Assembly (NCBI GenBank): GCA_964439745.1
Contig: CAYTQK010000117.1
Span: forward strand, 1-9,517
DNA length: 9,517 bases
DNA from: CAYTQK01 sp964439745
GTDB lineage: Bacteria > Desulfobacterota > Desulfobacteria > Desulfobacterales > Desulfosudaceae
Reading direction: 5' to 3'
The notes under the pieces were generated by a model. That model saw only the letters and a program-made list of their open reading frames with translations, was not told the origin of the DNA and did no database searches. Positions 1 to 5,323 of this stretch are shown piece after piece. Positions within the stretch are counted from its first letter, which is position 1; each line of letters begins with the position of its first letter. The position numbers and the translations under genes were made by a program.

Positions 1-139
1 TATTTTTATTATTGGACGGGCATAACATTTTTTAAACTTTTTACGAAGCCATCAAATTTAGGCAGATCAAAACAGATAAGAAATGCGCCTGCCTGGATAT
101 CCAGCAACAGGCGGCAACGGCGAAATTCCGGTCACAGAT
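1..139 (+). promoter_or_regulatory. AT-rich leader upstream of selA
   Basis: The first 80 or so bases are clearly richer in A and T than the genes that follow, as expected for a promoter region. I could not find a convincing -35/-10 pair: TTGGAC (12-17) and TAAACT (33-38) are only 15 bases apart and match poorly. Part of the promoter may lie before the window. Bases 93-104 form a perfect 12-bp palindrome (CTGGATATCCAG). An ATG at 83 opens the selA frame early, but bases 83-139 are more likely leader than coding sequence. Confidence 0.35.
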
Positions 140-1600
140 ATGAAAAAAGACGACACCGACACCAGCCGCATCAGCGAGCAGCAGCAAGCCCTGCTGCGCC
201 ACCTGCCCGGCGTGGACACCCTGCTGGCCGCGCTGCAGCGCCAGCAGGACCTGTCGGACGTTCCGGCGGCAGTGCGGACCGCGGCCGCCAGAGACACCGT
301 GGCGGCCCTGCGGCAGGCCATCCTGGATTCTCCCGGGCAGATTTCGACGGCGCAGCTGACCGGCGACGATGTCGCCCGACAAGCCGCCGACCGGGCCCGG
401 GCCATGATGTGCCCCAACCTGGACGCCGTCATCAACGCCACCGGCGTGGTGGTCCATACCAACCTGGGCCGTTCGCCCCTGGCACCGGCCGCCATGGACC
501 ACCTGGCGCGGGTGGCCGCCGGCTATTCCAACCTGGAATTCGACCTGGACAAGGGGCGGCGCGGCCTTCGCTATGTTTGCGTGGAAGAGCTGCTCTGTGA
601 ACTGACCGGGGCCGAGGCGGCCATGGTGGTCAACAACAATGCCGGCGCCGTGCTGCTGGCCCTGGAATCCATCGCCCGGGGCCGGGAGGTGATCGTCTCC
701 CGGGGCGAACTGATCGAAATCGGCGGTTCCTTCCGCATTCCCGACGTCATGGAAAAAAGCGGCTGCCGCCTCATAGAGGTCGGCACCACCAACCGCACCC
801 ATCCGGCCGACTACCTGGCGGCTATTTCCGGGGAGACAGCCCTGCTGATGAAGGTCCATACCAGCAACTACGGCCTGGTGGGGTTTACCGCCGAGGTCAG
901 CCTGGCGGACATGGCCGTCCTGGGCAAGAAGCACAATATCCCGGTCATGAACGACCTGGGCAGCGGCACTTTCATCGACTTCGCCGATTACGGCCTGGCC
1001 TACGAGCCCACCGTGGACGCGGCCGTGTCCGCCGGGGCCGATATCGTTACCTTCAGCGGCGACAAGCTGCTGGGCGGTCCCCAGGCGGGCATCATCGTCG
1101 GTAAAAAGACGATCATCGCCCGCCTGCGGAAAAACCCCCTGACCCGGGCCCTGCGCATCGACAAGCTCACCCTGGCCGCCCTGGAAATCACCCTGCGGCA
1201 GTACCGGGATAAAACGCAGGCCGTGCGTACCATTCCCACCCTGAAAATGATCACCGCGCCGATCGAAGAAATTGCGGAAAAGGCCGCGCGGCTGGCCCGG
1301 GCCTTGAATGAAATCGGCGACAGCCGCCTGATCGTCACCATCCAGGAATCTTTTTCCCGGGCCGGGGGCGGCTCGTTTCCCTTTTTGAAAATCCCCACCC
1401 GCTGCGTGGCCGTGGCCGTGGACGGCCTCAGCGCCGACCGGCTGGAACGCCGGTTGCGGCAAAGCCGGCCGCCGATCATCGGCCGGATAGAAAAAGAGCT
1501 CTTTCTGCTGGATCCGCGCACCCTTGCGGATTCTGAAATTTCTGTTATAAAAGACGCTTTTGCAACCATGCTGAGGAGCACCGACAATGCCGATTTATGA
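140..1600 (+). CDS. selA: L-seryl-tRNA(Sec) selenium transferase (selenocysteine synthase SelA)
   Basis: SelA is a cytoplasmic PLP enzyme that converts seryl-tRNA(Sec) to selenocysteinyl-tRNA(Sec) using selenophosphate. From the ATG at 140 the protein has 486 residues, close to the E. coli enzyme (463). Family blocks are intact and in order: TNLGRSPL, NNNAGAVLL (from N165), SRGELIEIGGSFRIPDVM (from S187), MKVHTSNY, NDLGSG, and SGDKLLGGPQAG, whose Lys309 is the expected PLP Schiff-base lysine. The frame is open back to an ATG at 83, which would add 19 unconserved residues. I prefer 140 because it places the conserved N-terminal 'LPGVD' block nearer the usual position, although neither start has a strong ribosome site. 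The 3' end overlaps the next gene by 14 bases, which suggests translational coupling. An organism with selA should also have selB, selC and selD; none is in this window. Confidence 0.95.
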   Translation: MKKDDTDTSRISEQQQALLRHLPGVDTLLAALQRQQDLSDVPAAVRTAAARDTVAALRQAILDSPGQISTAQLTGDDVARQAADRARAMMCPNLDAVINATGVVVHTNLGRSPLAPAAMDHLARVAAGYSNLEFDLDKGRRGLRYVCVEELLCELTGAEAAMVVNNNAGAVLLALESIARGREVIVSRGELIEIGGSFRIPDVMEKSGCRLIEVGTTNRTHPADYLAAISGETALLMKVHTSNYGLVGFTAEVSLADMAVLGKKHNIPVMNDLGSGTFIDFADYGLAYEPTVDAAVSAGADIVTFSGDKLLGGPQAGIIVGKKTIIARLRKNPLTRALRIDKLTLAALEITLRQYRDKTQAVRTIPTLKMITAPIEEIAEKAARLARALNEIGDSRLIVTIQESFSRAGGGSFPFLKIPTRCVAVAVDGLSADRLERRLRQSRPPIIGRIEKELFLLDPRTLADSEISVIKDAFATMLRSTDNADL

Positions 1601-1817
1601 ATATCATTGTGAAAAATGCGGCCGGCGGTTTGAATCGCTGGTCATGGGCGGCCGGGAGCCGGATGCCTGTGAACTGTGCGGGGCCGCTGGCGTCAAGCGG
1701 ATCCTTTCCGCCTGCGGTTTTCTTTCCAAGAACGACAGCGGCGAAACCGTCACCCGCTCGGCCGGCACCTCGGCCTGCAGCGGCTGCACGGCGGGCTCCT
1801 GCGCCAGTTGCGGCTGA
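1587..1817 (+). CDS. FmdB-family zinc-ribbon protein with Cys-rich tail
   Basis: A 76-residue protein with the FmdB-family N-terminus MPIYEYHCEKCG. Two CxxC pairs (C8/C11 and C28/C31) should form a zinc ribbon, and the following 'VKRILSACGF' stretch is typical of the family. The C-terminal tail adds a second cysteine set, C64-x2-C67-x4-C72-x2-C75, after a Ser/Thr/Gly-rich linker. The family is named after a putative regulator of formamidase or amidase genes, but the function of most members is unknown. The start is well supported by a GAGGAG ribosome site at 1572-1577, and it overlaps the end of selA by 14 bases in another frame. hemC begins 13 bases after the stop. A metal-binding or regulatory accessory role is inferred; nothing shows a specific link to selenium or tetrapyrroles. 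Confidence 0.85.
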   Translation: MPIYEYHCEKCGRRFESLVMGGREPDACELCGAAGVKRILSACGFLSKNDSGETVTRSAGTSACSGCTAGSCASCG

Positions 1818-1830
1818 TCGGGTGGACAGC

Positions 1831-2775
1831 ATGCCCGCAGCCGGCAAGACAATCATCATTGGCACCCGCGGCAGCAAGCTGGCCCTGTGCCAGGCCGAAT
1901 GGATCCGGGACCGTCTCCGGGAAACCGCCCCGGAGCACTCCTTTGAATTGCGCGTCATCAAGACCCGCGGCGACAAGATCCTGGACACCCCCCTGGCCAA
2001 AATCGGGGGCAAGGGGCTGTTCGTCAAGGAGATCGAAGAGGCCCTGCTGAACGGCGGCATCGACCTGGCCGTGCACAGCATGAAAGACATGCCGTCGGAA
2101 ATCCCCGCGGGATTGTGCGTGGGCGCGGTGCCCCCGCGGGAGACCCCCTGTGACGCCTTGATTTCCCGCGGGCATATCCCTTTTGCCGACCTGCCCGCCG
2201 GCGCCCGGGTGGGCACCAGCAGCCTGCGAAGGGCCTCCCAGCTCAGTCACCTGCGGCCGGATATCACCATCGTGCCCCTGCGGGGCAACATCGACACCCG
2301 CCTGGGCAAGCTGGAGACCGGGGAAATGGACGCCATCATCCTGGCCGCGGCCGGATTGACCCGCCTGGGCCTGGCCGATCGCATCACCGAATACCTGGAC
2401 CGGGGCGTCATGCTGCCGGCGGTGGCCCAGGGCGCCTTGTGCGTGGAAATCCGCAGCGCCGACGAACGGATCACCCCCCTGGTGGACTCCCTCAACCATG
2501 CCGCCTCCCGGACAACGGCCACGGCCGAACGGGCCTTTCTGCACCGGCTGGAGGGCGGCTGCCAGGTGCCCATTGCCGGCCTGGCCGCGCTGGAAGACGG
2601 CACGGTCGTTCTGGAAGGGCTGGTGGCCGACGTGAACGGCACCACCATGATCCGCGACCGGGTTTCCGGCCCGGCGGACACCGCCGCGGAACTGGGGGTA
2701 GAGCTGGCCGACCGTCTCCTGGCGGCCGGCGGCCGGGAAATTCTGGAAGCGCTGATGGCGCAGGACAAGGAATAA
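1831..2775 (+). CDS. hemC: Hydroxymethylbilane synthase (porphobilinogen deaminase)
   Basis: HemC polymerises four porphobilinogen molecules into linear hydroxymethylbilane, in the cytoplasm, as part of tetrapyrrole synthesis. From the ATG at 1831 it has 314 residues, the normal family length. The N-terminal block 'IIIGTRGSKLALCQAEWI' is diagnostic. The catalytic aspartate is Asp86 in HSMKDMPSE, the substrate-binding region includes GTSSLRRASQL and GNIDTRLGKL, and Cys244 in EGGCQVPIAG is the attachment site for the dipyrromethane cofactor. The frame is open upstream to about 1597, but that part lies over the FmdB-type gene in another frame and resembles nothing. A GTG at 1822 is an alternative start. 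The ribosome site is weak (GGGTGG at 1820-1825), so translation may be coupled to the gene before. The stop is one base before the start of cobA-hemD, whose product acts on the HemC product. Confidence 0.96.
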   Translation: MPAAGKTIIIGTRGSKLALCQAEWIRDRLRETAPEHSFELRVIKTRGDKILDTPLAKIGGKGLFVKEIEEALLNGGIDLAVHSMKDMPSEIPAGLCVGAVPPRETPCDALISRGHIPFADLPAGARVGTSSLRRASQLSHLRPDITIVPLRGNIDTRLGKLETGEMDAIILAAAGLTRLGLADRITEYLDRGVMLPAVAQGALCVEIRSADERITPLVDSLNHAASRTTATAERAFLHRLEGGCQVPIAGLAALEDGTVVLEGLVADVNGTTMIRDRVSGPADTAAELGVELADRLLAAGGREILEALMAQDKE

Positions 2776-2776
2776 A

Positions 2777-4300
2777 ATGAACGGAAAAGTTTACCTGATC
2801 GGCGCCGGGCCGGGGGATCCCGCCTTGATTACCCGGCGGGGCGCCGAATGCATCCGACGGGCCGACGTGGTGGTCTACGACTACCTGGCCTCACCGCGAC
2901 TGCTGGAGCTGCGCCGGCCCGAGGCGGAAGTCATTTACGTGGGCAAAAAGGGCGGCGACCACACCCTTTCCCAGGACGGCATCAACCGGCTGATCGCGGA
3001 CCAGGCCCGGAAGGGCCGCGTGGTCGCCCGGCTCAAGGGCGGCGACCCCTTTATCTTCGGCCGGGGCGGCGAAGAAGCCGAGGTCCTGGCCGCCGAGGGT
3101 ATCCCCTTTGAGATCGTGCCCGGGGTGACCTCGGCCATTGCCGCGCCCGCCTATGCCGGCATTCCCCTGACCCACCGGGAACACACCTCGGCGGTCTCCC
3201 TGATCACCGGTCACGAGGACCCGGCCAAAACAGAATCCAGCCTCAACTGGCCGGCCCTGGCCGGCCTGGGCGGCACGCTGGTCTTTTTGATGGGCGTCCG
3301 AAACCTGCCCGCCATCGTGGAGCGGCTCACCACCCACGGCCTGTCCGGCGAGACACCGGTGGCCCTGGTCCGCTGGGGCACCACCCCCCGCCAGCAGACG
3401 GTCACCGGCACCCTGAACACCATCGTGGAAGAGGTCTCCCGGGCCGGCCTGAAAGCCCCCTGCATCATCGTCATCGGGGAGGTGGTGCGGCTGCGGGAGA
3501 CCATCAGCTGGTTTGAAACCCGTCCCCTCTTCGGCCGGACCATCGTGGTCACCCGGGCCCGGCCCCAGGCCAGCGGCTTTTTGGAACGGCTGGCCGCGGC
3601 CGGCGCCGACTGCCTGGCCTGCCCCACCATTCGCGTGGTCCCCGCCGAAGACCCCGCCCCCATGGACGCCTGCCTGGATCGATTGTCCGACTATGACTGG
3701 CTGGTCTTTACCAGCGTCAACGGGGTGGCCTGCTTTTTTGACCGCCTCTTTGCCCGCGGGCAGGACGCCCGCGCCCTGGGCCGCCTGAAAACCGCCGTCA
3801 TCGGGCCGGCCACGCAGCAGCGCCTGCGCGATTTCGGCATAACTTCCGATATCGTCCCGGAAAGCTACCGGGCCGAAGCGGTGGTGGCCGCCTTTGCCAG
3901 AGAAACCGTGAAGGGACAAAAAGTGCTGCTGCCGCGGGCGGCCGAGGCCCGCCCCGTTCTGCCGGAAGAATTGCGCCGCCTGGGCGCGGCCGTGGATGAG
4001 GTGCCGGCCTATTACACCGTCCAGGACACCTCCGCGGTCGCTGAACTGCGCGACGCCCTGGCCGCCGGCCGGGTCGACCTGGTCACCTTTACCAGCTCCT
4101 CCACGGTGAAAAATTTCAAGGCTCTGCTGCCGGACGACCCCCAGGAGCGGCAGCACTTGCTGCAGGGCGTACAGATGGCCTCCATCGGACCCATTACCAC
4201 GGCCACGGCCGAAGAAGAGGGGTTTACCGTGGATATCACCGCCGATACCTATACCATTGAGGGGCTGACCGAGGCCATTATCGCTCATTTTGCCGGCTGA
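2777..4300 (+). CDS. cobA-hemD: Fused uroporphyrinogen-III C-methyltransferase / uroporphyrinogen-III synthase
   Basis: A 507-residue bifunctional enzyme. Residues 1 to about 248 are the SAM-dependent methyltransferase (SUMT, CobA), with GAGPGDP (9-15), VGKKGGDH, GGDPFIFGRGGEE (from G88), PGVTSAIAAPAYAGIPLTHR (from P115) and LMGVRNL. It methylates uroporphyrinogen III at C2 and C7 to give precorrin-2. Residues from about 249 are uroporphyrinogen-III synthase (HemD), recognisable from GRTIVVTRARPQ, DWLVFTSVNGV, LVTFTSSSTVKNF and the C-terminal SIGPITTATAEEEGF, ADTYTIEGL pattern. HemD cyclises hydroxymethylbilane with inversion of ring D. The fusion thus carries two consecutive steps and follows hemC by one base, with AAGGAA at 2767-2772 as ribosome site. 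Such fusions are known in several anaerobic lineages. The output suits siroheme, cobalamin or the alternative heme pathway. Both halves look intact and of normal length. Confidence 0.95.
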   Translation: MNGKVYLIGAGPGDPALITRRGAECIRRADVVVYDYLASPRLLELRRPEAEVIYVGKKGGDHTLSQDGINRLIADQARKGRVVARLKGGDPFIFGRGGEEAEVLAAEGIPFEIVPGVTSAIAAPAYAGIPLTHREHTSAVSLITGHEDPAKTESSLNWPALAGLGGTLVFLMGVRNLPAIVERLTTHGLSGETPVALVRWGTTPRQQTVTGTLNTIVEEVSRAGLKAPCIIVIGEVVRLRETISWFETRPLFGRTIVVTRARPQASGFLERLAAAGADCLACPTIRVVPAEDPAPMDACLDRLSDYDWLVFTSVNGVACFFDRLFARGQDARALGRLKTAVIGPATQQRLRDFGITSDIVPESYRAEAVVAAFARETVKGQKVLLPRAAEARPVLPEELRRLGAAVDEVPAYYTVQDTSAVAELRDALAAGRVDLVTFTSSSTVKNFKALLPDDPQERQHLLQGVQMASIGPITTATAEEEGFTVDITADTYTIEGLTEAIIAHFAG

Positions 4301-4345
4301 CCCGGATATTTCACAAGACGAGCAACCTTTACGCGGACGGACCCC

Positions 4346-4942
4346 GTGCCTGTCCTCTATCCCGTCATCCTGGCGGTTCCTGAACCGCCGGCCGATCTGG
4401 CCCGCCGGGAAAAACAGCGCCGGCTGAGCGAGTGGGCCCGCCGGGCCCTGAGGCTGTCCGCGGATAAATCCGGCCACCTGCTGCCGGAGGCGCTGCCCAA
4501 GAACGAAAAAGGCGCGCCCGTGCCGGTCAACGGAATTTACTGGTCCCTGACCCACAAGGAGGCCTTTGCCGCCGGGGTCGCCGCCGACCATCCGGTCGGC
4601 CTGGATGTGGAAAAAATCGAGGACAAGGACCCGGCTTCCCGGATGTTTGCCCGCCTCGTCTCCCCGGCGGAGCAGGCGCTCTTTTCCCAGCCACCCGCGG
4701 AAATTTTCTTCCGCTGCTGGACCGCCAAGGAGGCCGCGCTCAAGGCCGCCGGCACCGGCCTGGGCGGCCTATCCCGCTGCCGCCTCACCACCGTGCTGGA
4801 CGACACCCGCCTGACCGCGGCCACCCCCGGCCGTACCTGGCAGATCCGCCACTATTTCTTTGCCGGCCACCTGGCCGCCCTGGCCGCGGAACAAGAGTGC
4901 GACTGCCGTTGGAACCTCATGATGCAAAATCAATCCTGGTGA
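4346..4942 (+). CDS. 4'-phosphopantetheinyl transferase superfamily protein
   Basis: This 198-residue protein probably moves the phosphopantetheine arm from coenzyme A to a serine on a carrier protein. The two superfamily signatures are visible: GLDVEKI with Asp87 and Glu89 (magnesium ligands), and RCWTAKEAALKAAGTGL with Lys128, Glu129 and Lys133. An upstream 'YWSLTHK' resembles the conserved Ser-His block before the first motif. Length and layout fit the single-chain Sfp/AcpT type rather than the shorter AcpS trimer. The start is a GTG at 4346; no ATG, GTG or TTG lies between it and the in-frame stop of cobA-hemD at 4298-4300, and the ribosome site is weak. The gene follows cobA-hemD by 45 bases and is probably last in the operon. 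No carrier protein, polyketide or peptide synthetase gene is nearby, so the substrate cannot be named. Confidence 0.85.
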   Translation: MPVLYPVILAVPEPPADLARREKQRRLSEWARRALRLSADKSGHLLPEALPKNEKGAPVPVNGIYWSLTHKEAFAAGVAADHPVGLDVEKIEDKDPASRMFARLVSPAEQALFSQPPAEIFFRCWTAKEAALKAAGTGLGGLSRCRLTTVLDDTRLTAATPGRTWQIRHYFFAGHLAALAAEQECDCRWNLMMQNQSW

Positions 4943-4980
4943 TGGAGTGATCCGTCTATAAAATTTTTTGACACTTTGTT

Positions 4981-5025
4981 TCCTGTCCCGACAACTTCAA
5001 AACTTTGCGGGTCGCGGTGACAGGA
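4981..5025. repeat. Inverted repeat after the operon, no T-run
   Basis: TCCTGTC (4981-4987) pairs perfectly with GACAGGA (5019-5025). The stem continues with CCG (4988-4990) against CGG (5015-5017) if T5018 is bulged, giving 10 pairs around a 24-base loop. No T-run follows on the plus strand, so it is not a standard intrinsic terminator. It could stabilise the operon's 3' end or be a protein site. Confidence 0.4.
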
Positions 5026-5050
5026 TTTGGCCGGATTTCGAGGTTCATGC

Positions 5051-5062
5051 TTGTTATAACAA
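5051..5062 (+). promoter_or_regulatory. Perfect palindrome overlapping an extended -10 element
   Basis: TTGTTATAACAA is a perfect 12-bp palindrome. It contains TG-T-TATAAC (5052-5060), an extended -10 motif with five of six matches to TATAAT, though no good -35 lies 17 bases upstream. A repressor bound to the palindrome would cover this promoter. A role as operator or promoter is inference. Confidence 0.3.
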
Positions 5063-5074
5063 AATATTTTTGTT
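5058..5074. repeat. Short perfect inverted repeat
   Basis: AACAAAA (5058-5064) and TTTTGTT (5068-5074) are exact inverted copies around TAT. The repeat overlaps the end of the TTGTTATAACAA palindrome, so the two together make a compact run of dyad symmetry typical of operator DNA. Chance is possible in such AT-rich sequence. Confidence 0.3.
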
Positions 5075-5094
5075 TTGCGCAGGCAACGATTATG

Positions 5095-5123
5095 TTGATT
5101 TCCTAAATATTTATTAATATATT
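5095..5123 (+). promoter_or_regulatory. Sigma-70-type promoter candidate for the autotransporter gene
   Basis: TTGATT (5095-5100) matches four of six bases of the -35 consensus. TATATT (5118-5123) matches five of six of the -10 consensus, and the spacer is exactly 17 bases. Transcription would start near 5130 and give a leader of about 194 bases containing the two downstream inverted repeats. This is the best promoter candidate in the gap, though AT-rich DNA produces such matches by chance. Confidence 0.45.
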
Positions 5124-5171
5124 GAATTTTTTTCAAATCCGTACGATTTTTGTTGTTTTTTTTGCTTTTCT

Positions 5172-5201
5172 GGGATAGTTATATCATTCTTATATTATCC
5201 C
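5172..5201. repeat. Imperfect inverted repeat in the autotransporter leader
   Basis: GGGATA (5172-5177) pairs with TATCCC (5196-5201), and inside it TATA (5180-5183) pairs with TATA (5191-5194) around a 7-base loop, with a small internal mismatch. It could be a hairpin in the leader RNA or a DNA operator. It is the only GC-capped stem in this AT-rich stretch. Confidence 0.35.
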
Positions 5202-5233
5202 GGATACGGATTTGCTGGGAGAATAGAGAGTTT

Positions 5234-5260
5234 TTCTTTTTTTCTTAATAAAAAAAAGAA
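5234..5260 (+). repeat. Perfect T-tract/A-tract hairpin in the 5' leader
   Basis: TTCTTTTTTT (5234-5243) and AAAAAAAGAA (5251-5260) are perfect 10-bp inverted copies around a 7-base loop. The element ends 63 bases before the autotransporter start. As RNA it would be a weak, purely A-U-rich stem except for one C-G pair; as DNA it is bendable A-tract sequence. Function unknown. Confidence 0.45.
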
Positions 5261-5311
5261 GTTAAAGAGATTCATCCAGCCAGATGGAATGAGTATTGTT
5301 GTTTAATTTGC

Positions 5312-5318
5312 AGGGGAG
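5312..5318 (+). promoter_or_regulatory. Ribosome binding site of the autotransporter gene
   Basis: AGGGGAG lies five bases before the ATG at 5324 and is a good Shine-Dalgarno match. It fixes the start, which is also supported by the signal peptide that follows immediately. Confidence 0.75.
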
Positions 5319-5323
5319 AAAAA

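Larger units (their letters stand above)
4943..5323. other. AT-rich intergenic regulatory region
   Basis: This 381-base gap between the operon and the autotransporter gene is strikingly AT-rich against GC-rich flanks and has long T and A runs. I found no convincing gene in it: the only open frame of note is a 68-codon minus-strand one starting at TTG with no ribosome site. It holds several inverted repeats, two promoter candidates and the autotransporter ribosome site, listed separately. No known riboswitch core was recognised. AT-rich upstream DNA of this kind often binds nucleoid proteins; that is inference. Confidence 0.8.

Noticed and set aside
83..139. Start of selA at the ATG at 83
   Set aside because: The 19 added residues are unlike SelA N-termini and would make the protein unusually long. 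It cannot be excluded, since neither start has a strong ribosome site.
41..1462. Long minus-strand open frame of 473 codons opposite selA
   Set aside because: selA has full family motifs on the plus strand. The antisense translation is rich in Gly, Gln, His and Pro with no recognisable domain, as expected of a shadow frame in GC-rich coding DNA.
1815..1817. TGA of the FmdB-type gene read as selenocysteine, suggested by the selA neighbour
   Set aside because: The frame beyond it gives no conserved sequence, the protein already has the family's length, and hemC begins in another frame 13 bases later.
1597..1830. Upstream extension of the hemC frame (78 extra residues)
   Set aside because: The region is fully occupied by the FmdB-type gene in another frame, and the extension is Ala/Pro/Arg-rich with no similarity to HemC N-termini.
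2891..4591. Minus-strand open frame of 566 codons opposite cobA-hemD and the transferase
   Set aside because: It runs across two real plus-strand genes and has low-complexity shadow composition; nothing in it resembles a protein family.
4944..4969. Possible intrinsic terminator: GGA-GTGA-TCC followed at a distance by a T-run
   Set aside because: Three base pairs are too few for a stem, and the T-run is about 10 bases away from it.
4968..4973. Perfect TTGACA -35 hexamer
   Set aside because: No acceptable -10 lies 15 to 19 bases downstream (acaact and neighbours match poorly).
5047..5106. 19-residue plus-strand frame (MLVITKYFCFAQATIMLIS) after a GAGG
   Set aside because: The GAGG is only three bases from the ATG, the frame overlaps promoter candidates, and chance frames this short are common.
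4930..5136. Minus-strand 68-codon frame in the AT-rich gap
   Set aside because: It begins with TTG, lacks a ribosome site, and overlaps the end of the transferase gene; no recognisable features.
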